From contig DBHP01000055.1 of NCBI GenBank assembly GCA_002295705.1, positions 1,095 to 13,727 of the forward strand: a stretch of DNA of 12,633 nucleotides, written 5' to 3'. The notes beneath the pieces were generated by a model that was not told the DNA's origin, did not search any database, and saw only the letters and a list, made by a program, of their open reading frames with translations. Shown here piece after piece: positions 7,033 through 12,633 of this stretch (positions within the stretch are counted from its first letter, which is position 1; the number at the start of each line of letters is the position of its first letter). This DNA is from Candidatus Neomicrothrix sp. UBA825. GTDB lineage: Bacteria; Actinomycetota; Acidimicrobiia; Acidimicrobiales; UBA8592. Position numbers and translations under genes: made by a program.

Positions 7033-7893
7033 ATGACAAGAGTTTTGCTGATTACAAAAGGGCACCCTTTTGCCAAAGATGATTTCTTTGAGATCTTTGA
7101 TGAGCTTGTGGAAGATACGAACAGTTGTGTGAGCGATTACACCCACGTTGAGCAACCAGCAGCTCAACATTTCTTCCACCCTGAACATTCGGAGAGTTGG
7201 GATGTGTTTGTTATGTACGACATGCCAGGAATTGAATTCAATCGATCGCCAAAAGACAGGAAAATTAATCCCGTAAGATTTGATGCTCCCAGCGATGCCT
7301 TTAAACGAGGCGTTTACTCAATGCTAGAGAAAGGGAAAGGCCTTATTTTCCTTCACCATGCTCTCGCTGGCTGGCCACTATGGGAGGAATGGGCAAATAT
7401 TATCGGAGGCCGATTTCATTATCAGCCAGCTTCGTTAGGTGGAATCAACTATCCAGACTCTGGCTACAGGCACGATGTCAAACACACTGTTGAAGTGGTA
7501 GATGCCACACACCCCATAACGAATGGAATCCCTGCGAGCTTCGAATTCACTGACGAACTGTACCTCGCTCCCATTTTTGAAGAAAATGTGTACCCAATAC
7601 TTAGATCACGTCATGATTTTTCTAGCCAGAATTTTTACTCAGCTGACCTTGCGATACGTGGTCAAGGCTTCAGTAACAAAGACTGGGAACACCCTCCCAC
7701 CAGTAATGTAGTCGGGTGGGTGAAGCACGCAGGTAACTCACCTGTTGCGTACCTTCAGTTTGGTGACGGACCCGGACAATACGCAGAGCCGATCTTCCGT
7801 CAAATTATCGGAAATGCCATAACATGGGCATCAAGCAATGAGGCGCACGACTGGGCGCAGCGCCGATTTCAAGAGTCAGGGACCTTCGCTTAA
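7033..7893 (+). CDS. ThuA-like domain protein
   Basis: This 286-residue protein has the ThuA (trehalose utilisation) fold, related to class I glutamine amidotransferases. The N-terminal strand is TRVLLITKGHPF (2-13). GLIFLHHALAGW (103-114) sits where amidotransferases have the nucleophile elbow and shows no cysteine. GGRFHY (125-130), then DATHPITNGIP (157-167) and TDELY (173-177), are family signatures, and WVKHAGNSPVAYLQFGDGP (229-247) forms the last strand. ThuA proteins are implicated in sugar metabolism, including 3-keto-disaccharide pathways, but most have no proven reaction. There is no signal peptide, so it should be cytoplasmic. ATG 7033 is chosen because it begins the first strand; a TTG-initiated extension from 6970 would overlap the kinase start. 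The gene is convergent with the nitroreductase gene, with 22 bases between stops and no hairpin. Confidence 0.8.
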   Translation: MTRVLLITKGHPFAKDDFFEIFDELVEDTNSCVSDYTHVEQPAAQHFFHPEHSESWDVFVMYDMPGIEFNRSPKDRKINPVRFDAPSDAFKRGVYSMLEKGKGLIFLHHALAGWPLWEEWANIIGGRFHYQPASLGGINYPDSGYRHDVKHTVEVVDATHPITNGIPASFEFTDELYLAPIFEENVYPILRSRHDFSSQNFYSADLAIRGQGFSNKDWEHPPTSNVVGWVKHAGNSPVAYLQFGDGPGQYAEPIFRQIIGNAITWASSNEAHDWAQRRFQESGTFA

Positions 7894-7915
7894 ATTCCGA
7901 GAAGTCTTTTGATTG

Positions 7916-8569
7916 CTACCATTCATCCCAGTGCGATACTGAACTACCTGGCAGGCGTTTAGCTAGCTTAAAATCTGTACCCTTTGTATAAGCAATGGGG
8001 AAAAGGCCCCCCTGAGTCACAGTGTCATATGGAATGCCTAATAACTCAGCAACTTCACGTTCATTGGGCAAATGTAGTGTTGTCCAGGCTGAACCGAGAC
8101 CTCTTTCTCGCAACGCAAGCATAAAGCTCCAAACTGCAGGCAACAGAGAACCCCATGCGCTTGCTTGTCCAAATGTAGGAACACCGGTATCAAGCCTGCC
8201 AGCACCCTGGATGCAAGGGATCATCATCACAGGTACTTCGTGAAAAATCTCACGAAGATACCGAGATGAATCCATAATCTTTGGCCGCTGACTTGTTCTT
8301 AGATCATCGTCGCCATAGTTCGGTTGATCAGGTCTATTGGTGTACGCATCGTAATTAGCGCCATAAAAGTCAGCAATCACCTTTTTCTTCTCAGGGTCAG
8401 TTATAAAAACCCACTGCCACCCTTGAGTGTTGGATCCCGTTGGAGCCTGCAACGCGATCTCCAGGCATTCTTCAACGACTTCTCGCTCAACAGGTTTTTC
8501 TAAATCGAGCCTTTTGCGCACAGATCGTGTTGTCGTAAGTACGCCATCAGCATCTAGTCCTAATCTCAT
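7916..8569 (-). CDS. Nitroreductase family flavoprotein (first copy)
   Basis: This 217-residue FMN-dependent oxidoreductase of the nitroreductase superfamily probably acts as a cytoplasmic dimer using NAD(P)H. FMN-binding regions are TTRSVRKR (13-20), APTGSNTQGWQW (42-53) and RGLGSAWTT (156-164), and PIAYTKG (191-197) follows in the C-terminal FMN-contact region. The natural substrate is unknown; the family includes quinone and nitro reductases, dehalogenases and flavin-destroying enzymes. It ends the trio of split-barrel protein, nucleosidase and nitroreductase. Its ATG is two bases after the nucleosidase stop, with a GGAG ribosome site inside the end of that gene. It is a distant paralogue of the plus-strand nitroreductase at 9881. 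Confidence 0.85.
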   Translation of the reverse strand: MRLGLDADGVLTTTRSVRKRLDLEKPVEREVVEECLEIALQAPTGSNTQGWQWVFITDPEKKKVIADFYGANYDAYTNRPDQPNYGDDDLRTSQRPKIMDSSRYLREIFHEVPVMMIPCIQGAGRLDTGVPTFGQASAWGSLLPAVWSFMLALRERGLGSAWTTLHLPNEREVAELLGIPYDTVTQGGLFPIAYTKGTDFKLAKRLPGSSVSHWDEW

Positions 8570-8571
8570 TG

Positions 8572-9285
8572 TTACTCCGTTCTAAAATCTCTCAGTTCGT
8601 GTATCAAAGATAAGATACCTTCAGAAAGTCGATTACTTGCGTATTGCAGATTCGTAATGAACTCTTCTTCAGTGGTTATTTCACCATCGACAAGATCCGT
8701 CGTGACCTTCAGCGCAGTGAAAGGCACTTCATTGAGCGCGCATGCCCATGCCACTGCTGCTGCTTCCATATCCTTGGCTACTGCGTTAACTGAATTCATG
8801 AAATCTAAATCGTAGGGCTGCGAGTCAAGGGAATCACCTGTACTTACCGTCCCAACCCTGAATCCCAATCTTTCAGCAATTGCGTGCAAATTTGCAACGC
8901 TGAAATCACCAATTCCATATTTCATAAAGCCCTCTAGAGGAATTCTTCTGTCATGAAACACGCACCTCTCGGCCAAAATAATTTCACCAATAAACCCATC
9001 TCTAGCAATAAAGCCTCCGCATGTCCCAGCAGAAATAACTATCTTCGGATTTGTTTTCTGAATGGCTAAAAAAGTTGTCAGACTTGCTGGAAGAGTTCCA
9101 ATAGCATCAACATCAAAACGAGAGTCAGATCCATTGGTCACTATGTGAACAGACTCATTAGACCAAAGTCGAGCCGGAACGCCCTTCGCAAGCAAATTAC
9201 CCTCACCGGTAAGATCTAATAATTTTCTGACAGGAGCTGCCTCAGCTTCCATCGCTATTACGAAGAGAGGCAAGCTTTCATACAT
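8572..9285 (-). CDS. 5'-methylthioadenosine nucleosidase, plant MTN-like
   Basis: This 237-residue phosphorylase/nucleosidase (PNP_UDP_1 fold) protein is predicted to hydrolyse methylthioadenosine, and perhaps S-adenosylhomocysteine, to adenine and a thioribose sugar in the methionine salvage or SAM-recycling route. Residues equivalent to E. coli MTAN Glu12, Glu174 and Asp197 are present as Glu15 (IAMEAEA), Glu174 (KDMEAAAVA) and Asp197 (TTDLVDGE). The wording of the motifs follows Arabidopsis MTN1 as I recall it rather than E. coli: GTLPASLTTF (63-72), SAGTCGGF (85-92), VFHDRRIP (109-116), STGDSLD (148-154) and TDLVDGE with TEEEF after it. It lies two bases after the split-barrel gene stop, with no clear ribosome site of its own, so coupling is likely. 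Confidence 0.85.
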   Translation of the reverse strand: MYESLPLFVIAMEAEAAPVRKLLDLTGEGNLLAKGVPARLWSNESVHIVTNGSDSRFDVDAIGTLPASLTTFLAIQKTNPKIVISAGTCGGFIARDGFIGEIILAERCVFHDRRIPLEGFMKYGIGDFSVANLHAIAERLGFRVGTVSTGDSLDSQPYDLDFMNSVNAVAKDMEAAAVAWACALNEVPFTALKVTTDLVDGEITTEEEFITNLQYASNRLSEGILSLIHELRDFRTE

Positions 9286-9287
9286 GG

Positions 9288-9803
9288 TTATTGGTTGCCG
9301 TGGTCAGCTACCCATTGCGCAGTCGCTTCGCCCATCTTTCTACCATCGTAACCTATTCGTTGCGTGGGCGTAATTTTGAAAATTACGCGTCGAGGTGAGT
9401 CTAGAAAACCAGCGAAGTTCTTCTGCCATTGCTCATCAGCAGGATTCAATGCTTCTGCAAGAGCAGGGTAAAACCATGCTTTCGTTTCGTCATCATCAAG
9501 TATCTCGCATGTCCCCTTATATGTCACGGTTTGATTACTCCCAGCTCTTGTTCCTTTACTGGTGATACAGACAGCACAACGATTGTCGCGACGCATCGCA
9601 GGAACACGAGCTCGCTGACTCGACAGAGTCACCCAGAAGCACCCCTTCGCCCACACATAAGACATTATGACTCCTACGGGCCATCCCTCTTTGTTCGCCC
9701 ATATGAATGTGCATTCATTTTGATGCTTCAGAAGTCTTTCCTCATCTTCGCTTTCAAGCGTGTATACCGTGACATCTTCATAATCAAATGCTTCATCTGC
9801 CAT
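9288..9803 (-). CDS. FMN-binding split-barrel protein (pyridoxamine 5'-phosphate oxidase-like)
   Basis: This 171-residue single-domain split-barrel protein is of the PPOX-like superfamily, which binds FMN, F420 or heme. Visible core: GWPVGVIMSYVWAKGCFWVT (40-59), SSQRARVPAMRRDNRCAV (61-78) and TVTYKGTCEIL (92-102). It ends with RVIFKITPTQRIGYDGRK (139-156), a common C-terminal strand in this superfamily. Many such proteins are F420- or FMN-dependent reductases in actinomycetes, so F420 is possible but not shown. True pyridoxine-phosphate oxidase is unlikely because its C-terminal signature is absent. The start ATG has a strong ribosome site, AAGGAG six bases upstream (9810-9815). It is the first gene of the minus-strand trio and is divergent from the second nitroreductase gene, 77 bases away. 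Confidence 0.8.
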   Translation of the reverse strand: MADEAFDYEDVTVYTLESEDEERLLKHQNECTFIWANKEGWPVGVIMSYVWAKGCFWVTLSSQRARVPAMRRDNRCAVCITSKGTRAGSNQTVTYKGTCEILDDDETKAWFYPALAEALNPADEQWQKNFAGFLDSPRRVIFKITPTQRIGYDGRKMGEATAQWVADHGNQ

Positions 9804-9833
9804 AACATTCTCCTTCGTCCGTTAGCACAAACA

Positions 9834-9869
9834 CTATCTTTCCATTATTTTAAAAAACTACCAAGATAG
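9834..9869. repeat. Inverted repeat between divergent flavoenzyme operons
   Basis: CTATCTT (9834-9840) and AAGATAG (9863-9869) form a perfect 7-base inverted repeat around 22 AT-rich bases, with centres 29 bases apart. It occupies the 77-base gap (9804-9880) that must carry the promoters of both divergent transcripts. The spacing, close to three helical turns, would suit a dimeric regulator or a looped pair, but a 7-base match can arise by chance. No sound -35/-10 pair could be picked in this gap; TAAAAT on the minus strand and TATCTT on the plus strand are the best -10 candidates. Confidence 0.3.
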
Positions 9870-9880
9870 AAAAGGCTGAT

Positions 9881-10558
9881 ATGGATCTATACGAAGCAAT
9901 GTACACTACGCGAGCGATGCGACGCGTCAAACCCGACCCCATCCCAGATGAAATACTAGGAAAACTGTTTGACGCAGCTGTTAGAGGACCCTCCGGTGGG
10001 AATCGACACACTTTTAGATTCTTGACAGTGACTGATAAAGAAATGATGAAGAAAATCAAAGATATCTATCATGATGCATATTGGGAACTTCAAGAAACAA
10101 GCTACGCAGAAGTCCAAACAAAACTCAAAGAGGGAGACCCAAACGATCCAAGCGTAAAGCAAACACGACGCATCTCGAATAGTGCAGAATATTTTGTCGA
10201 ATATCTTGATCAACATCCGATGCTCATTTTTGTGTTTGGGAAACAAGGTGGAGAATCAACGACATTTCCGGTGTTGTGGAACCTTTGTCTAGCAGCTAGA
10301 GCGGAAGGCCTTGGAACATTCATTACAACATTGCTTAAGTTACGCAAACAAGAAGTGGAACAGTTACTTGGTATGCCAGAGGGCTTTTGGCATATGCACG
10401 CAATGATTCCTATCGGATACCCGACGGGACGATGGGGCACTGCCAGTAGGAAACCTGCAAACGAATTTGTTTATTCAGAAGCTTGGGATAATCCAGTCAC
10501 ATGGACCGGTATCCCAAACTGGGAAGAGCCAGAGAACTACGGACGCAACCACCAATAA
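9881..10558 (+). CDS. Nitroreductase family flavoprotein (second copy)
   Basis: This 225-residue FMN-dependent nitroreductase-family protein shows TTRAMRRVKPDPIPDE (9-24), GPSGGNRHTFRFL (36-48) for FMN binding, the EGLGTFITTL segment (142-151) and PIGYPTGRWG (177-186) for the C-terminal FMN contact. The Asp/Glu/Lys-rich insert at about 65-100 and the aromatic tail (WDNPVTWTGIPNWEEP, 202-217) differ from the first copy, so a different substrate is likely. The start ATG is preceded by AAAGG five bases upstream. It is the first gene of a plus-strand operon, with the acyl-CoA dehydrogenase gene beginning nine bases after its stop. A role in the same pathway as that enzyme is an inference from spacing. 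Confidence 0.85.
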   Translation: MDLYEAMYTTRAMRRVKPDPIPDEILGKLFDAAVRGPSGGNRHTFRFLTVTDKEMMKKIKDIYHDAYWELQETSYAEVQTKLKEGDPNDPSVKQTRRISNSAEYFVEYLDQHPMLIFVFGKQGGESTTFPVLWNLCLAARAEGLGTFITTLLKLRKQEVEQLLGMPEGFWHMHAMIPIGYPTGRWGTASRKPANEFVYSEAWDNPVTWTGIPNWEEPENYGRNHQ

Positions 10559-10567
10559 GAGGAAAAG

Positions 10568-11824
10568 ATGGATTTCGCAATACCTGAACAGACACAAAAG
10601 CTATTAGCCGATCTAGATGCATTTATTGAAGATGTAATCAAGCCTATTGAGCAGGAAGATGACAACATAAGATTTTTTGATCACAGGAGAGAGGACAGTC
10701 GAACCGATTGGGACCGTAATGGGCTACCGAACGCGGACTGGGAGAATCTTCTCAAACGGATGAGACAAGAAGCAGATAAAGCCGGCTTCTGGAGATACCA
10801 ACTACCGTCACGCTTTGGTGGTCAAGATGGAAACAATCTTGACATGGCAATCGTACGGGAGCACTTGGCCAGAAAAGGACTTGGACTGCACAACGATTTA
10901 CAGAACGAAAGCTCAATAGTTGGCAATCTCGTGACCGTTCTTATGATGGAACGATTCGGGAGTCAAAAGCAACAAGAATACTGGATTCCCCGAATGCTTG
11001 ATGGGGAAGCGAGAATAGGATTCGGGTTAACAGAGCCCCTTCATGGTTCTGATGCAACATGGATGGAAACCACAGCCGAACGCGACGGTGATGAATGGGT
11101 TATCACAGGTGAAAAGTATTGGAATACCGGTCTTCACCACGCAACACACGACTATATCTTTGCACGTACATCAGGTGACCCAGGGCAGGGAAATGGAATC
11201 ACGTGTTTCATAGTGCCAACAGACTCACCCGGCTTTCAAGTAGAAGAGTTTATGTGGACATTTAATATGCCCACAGATCATGCTCATGTGACCCTCACAC
11301 AAGTGCGGGTTAGCGATGAAGATATTTTGGGTGAAGAAGGTAAAGGTTTGCAGACAGCTCAACTTTTCGTTCACGAAAATCGGATACGACAAGCAGCATC
11401 CTCGCTAGGGGCAGGGTTACACTGCATCGATACAGCAGTTGACTGGGCTAGAAACAGAGTCGTTTTCGGGAAACCACTAGCACAAAACCAAGCAATCCAG
11501 TTCCCTCTAGCAGAGCTCTATACCGAAGCGGAAATGATCAGAGCATTGATCTGGAAAACAGCATGGCAATTAGATGAAGGCGTTGACCACATGGAAATCA
11601 CCGACAAAGTCGCAATGTGTAACTACAGAGGTAACAGATTTTGTTGCGATGCGGCAGACCGAGCCATGCAAACCTGTGGTGGTCAAGGATACGGACGCAA
11701 GCTCCCCTTTGAACACATATACCGGCATCATCGCCGCTACCGAATCACAGAAGGTTCAGAAGAAATACAAATCCGAAAAGTTGCAGGAAAACTTTTCGGG
11801 TTTGCATCAAGAGCTAAAGGTTGA
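10568..11824 (+). CDS. Acyl-CoA dehydrogenase family protein
   Basis: This 418-residue FAD enzyme with the usual three-domain layout (helical N-terminus, beta domain, helical C-terminus) is predicted to oxidise an acyl-CoA to the 2,3-enoyl-CoA in the cytoplasm. GFGLTEPLHGSDATWMETTA (151-170) is the flavin/substrate motif, with Leu-His where Ala-Gly-Ser-Asp enzymes have Ala. FGKPLAQNQAIQFPLAEL (300-317) and QTCGGQGYGRKLPFEHIYR (368-386) are family signatures. RITEGSEEIQIRKVAG (392-407) keeps a glutamate (Glu395) at the catalytic-base position of medium-chain enzymes. The length is slightly above the usual 380-400, mainly through a charged N-terminal insert (about 35-58). GAGG lies ahead of the ATG in the nine-base gap after the nitroreductase gene. 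The chain length and nature of the acyl group are unknown. Confidence 0.92.
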   Translation: MDFAIPEQTQKLLADLDAFIEDVIKPIEQEDDNIRFFDHRREDSRTDWDRNGLPNADWENLLKRMRQEADKAGFWRYQLPSRFGGQDGNNLDMAIVREHLARKGLGLHNDLQNESSIVGNLVTVLMMERFGSQKQQEYWIPRMLDGEARIGFGLTEPLHGSDATWMETTAERDGDEWVITGEKYWNTGLHHATHDYIFARTSGDPGQGNGITCFIVPTDSPGFQVEEFMWTFNMPTDHAHVTLTQVRVSDEDILGEEGKGLQTAQLFVHENRIRQAASSLGAGLHCIDTAVDWARNRVVFGKPLAQNQAIQFPLAELYTEAEMIRALIWKTAWQLDEGVDHMEITDKVAMCNYRGNRFCCDAADRAMQTCGGQGYGRKLPFEHIYRHHRRYRITEGSEEIQIRKVAGKLFGFASRAKG

Positions 11825-11883
11825 AGATACATTACATAACAGACTCGGATACACAGCCAGTCAATCCGAACGGGAAGATGTAG

Positions 11884-12633
11884 ATGAAATCTAAATTAAC
11901 TGCCCTTTTAGTATTAGCGATATTTGTAGCCGGGTGCAGCAGTTCTGCTTCAACACCAGAAGAAGCAACTCAGGTAGAAGCTCAATCAACCACAGAACCA
12001 ACACAAGAAGAAGTTGAAGAGTCCAAAGAAGCCGATCCTGCCCCTACTGCAGACGAGAAAGAAGCCGAAGCCAAAGAACCTGCAGAGGAACCCAAGCCCC
12101 AATTAGCTAATTCTCAACTTGAAGACAAAATAGCTTCAAGCTTAAACCAATGGCTTGAAGAGAACGAGGCTCCGGGTTCAGCAGTATCTGTGTTATTGCC
12201 CGATGGGTCACAAGTCAATGTTGCAGCAGGAAGCAGAGATAGAGATGGAACTCCAGCTTCCGTTGACGATTATTGGAGAATCGCAAGCATTTCAAAACCG
12301 ATAACGTCAGCAATTATTCTGAAACTAGTTGAAGACGGAAGTATAAAAATAGATGAACCAGTGATGACATATTTAGGAGCTGAATGGGCACAAGGGTATG
12401 TCCTAGACGGGGTTGATTACGCACCACTAATAACTATTCGACAGATTCTAAACCATACAGACGGCTTCCATGAATATGCGTTTGACCCCGGATTCTATCT
12501 ACTAGCAAGTTCCAGATTGGATGTGCCCTTTGAACCGCAAGAAGTCGTTGACTGGGGATTCGAAAGAGGGCCCCTATTCATTCCCGGCACCGAATATTCA
12601 TACAATACCGTCGGCCATGTCATTGCTGGACTC
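11884..12633 (+). CDS. Lipoprotein with LACTB-like serine hydrolase (beta-lactamase fold) domain, partial
   Basis: The first 250 codons are present; the gene runs off the right edge. A signal peptide ends in a lipobox, VAGC (15-18), so Cys18 should be lipidated and the protein anchored outside the cytoplasmic membrane. Residues 24-74 are a low-complexity linker of Glu, Pro, Ala and Thr. The catalytic domain starts near residue 78: WRIASISKP (131-139) carries the SxxK nucleophile (Ser135, Lys138), ITIRQILNHTDGFHEY (183-198) is the helix typical of class C-type hydrolases, and YNT (240-242) aligns with the YxN motif, as YxT, as in LACTB. The likely role is a peptidase or esterase rather than true beta-lactamase. 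GGAAG lies upstream of the ATG. The gap of 59 bases after the acyl-CoA dehydrogenase gene shows no hairpin. Confidence 0.85.
   Translation, partial: MKSKLTALLVLAIFVAGCSSSASTPEEATQVEAQSTTEPTQEEVEESKEADPAPTADEKEAEAKEPAEEPKPQLANSQLEDKIASSLNQWLEENEAPGSAVSVLLPDGSQVNVAAGSRDRDGTPASVDDYWRIASISKPITSAIILKLVEDGSIKIDEPVMTYLGAEWAQGYVLDGVDYAPLITIRQILNHTDGFHEYAFDPGFYLLASSRLDVPFEPQEVVDWGFERGPLFIPGTEYSYNTVGHVIAGL

Noticed and set aside
6976..7188. Possible 71-residue N-terminal extension of the APH-family kinase
   Set aside because: It would lie opposite the well-supported ThuA-like gene, is Cys/His-rich and unlike the family N-terminus. ATG 6975 gives a normal-length kinase with a promoter-like box just upstream.
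7894..7915. Terminator between the convergent ThuA-like and nitroreductase genes
   Set aside because: The 22-base gap has no GC-rich hairpin followed by a T run on either strand.
9429..9869. Open frame of 146 codons on the plus strand opposite the split-barrel gene
   Set aside because: No recognisable motifs; it covers the opposing coding region and the divergent control gap. The minus-strand gene has a strong ribosome site and family motifs.
1..12633. Defence system, CRISPR array, prophage or insertion sequence
   Set aside because: No repeat arrays, transposase or integrase motifs, nuclease genes or terminal repeats were seen. The content is metabolic with uniform composition.

Overview
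The window is 12.6 kb of densely packed bacterial DNA of moderate GC (mid-40s % by eye). It holds 13 complete protein genes and two partial genes at the edges. No RNA genes, insertion sequences or CRISPR arrays are visible. No gap longer than about 100 bases lacks a gene. The lineage cannot be fixed from the sequence. GTG starts, many short-chain dehydrogenases and acyl-CoA enzymes, and a run of transcription starts that look leaderless (a TANNNT -10 box six or seven bases before the start codon) fit an actinomycete such as a marine Acidimicrobiia-type bacterium; this is an inference of modest confidence.

Layout. (1) On the left edge, minus strand: the first 15 codons of a gene that may be a zinc-type alcohol dehydrogenase, preceded by a histidine phosphatase (98-706). 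(2) A lone plus-strand short-chain dehydrogenase (SDR; 806-1630). Its stop codon interlocks with that of the opposing operon in the palindrome CTAG. (3) A six-gene minus-strand operon read from 6975 down to 1627: APH-family small-molecule kinase, helical companion protein, SDR with a long C-terminal tail, DHA2-type MFS transporter, CsgA/sniffer-like SDR, MOSC protein. Most junctions overlap or nearly touch (TAATG, GTGA, TAA-A-ATG). (4) Divergent from it, a plus-strand ThuA-like protein (7033-7893). (5) A minus-strand trio read from 9803 to 7916: FMN split-barrel protein, 5'-methylthioadenosine nucleosidase of the plant type, nitroreductase. (6) Divergent from the trio, a plus-strand pair of a second nitroreductase and an acyl-CoA dehydrogenase, followed by a truncated lipoprotein with a LACTB-like serine hydrolase domain.

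How the genes may work together. Most products are NAD(P)- or flavin-dependent oxidoreductases acting on small organic molecules, with one exporter or importer and one kinase of the ACAD10/ACAD11-like APH group. The APH/companion/SDR/MFS/SDR/MOSC operon reads as a catabolic or detoxification unit for a hydroxylated carboxylic or cyclic compound. The nitroreductase/acyl-CoA dehydrogenase pair could work on a related acyl-CoA. The substrate cannot be read from the sequence.

The observations most worth a second look are the repeated leaderless-promoter signature, the plant-type methylthioadenosine nucleosidase inside a flavoenzyme operon, the coupled kinase/companion pair, and the LACTB-like lipoprotein.
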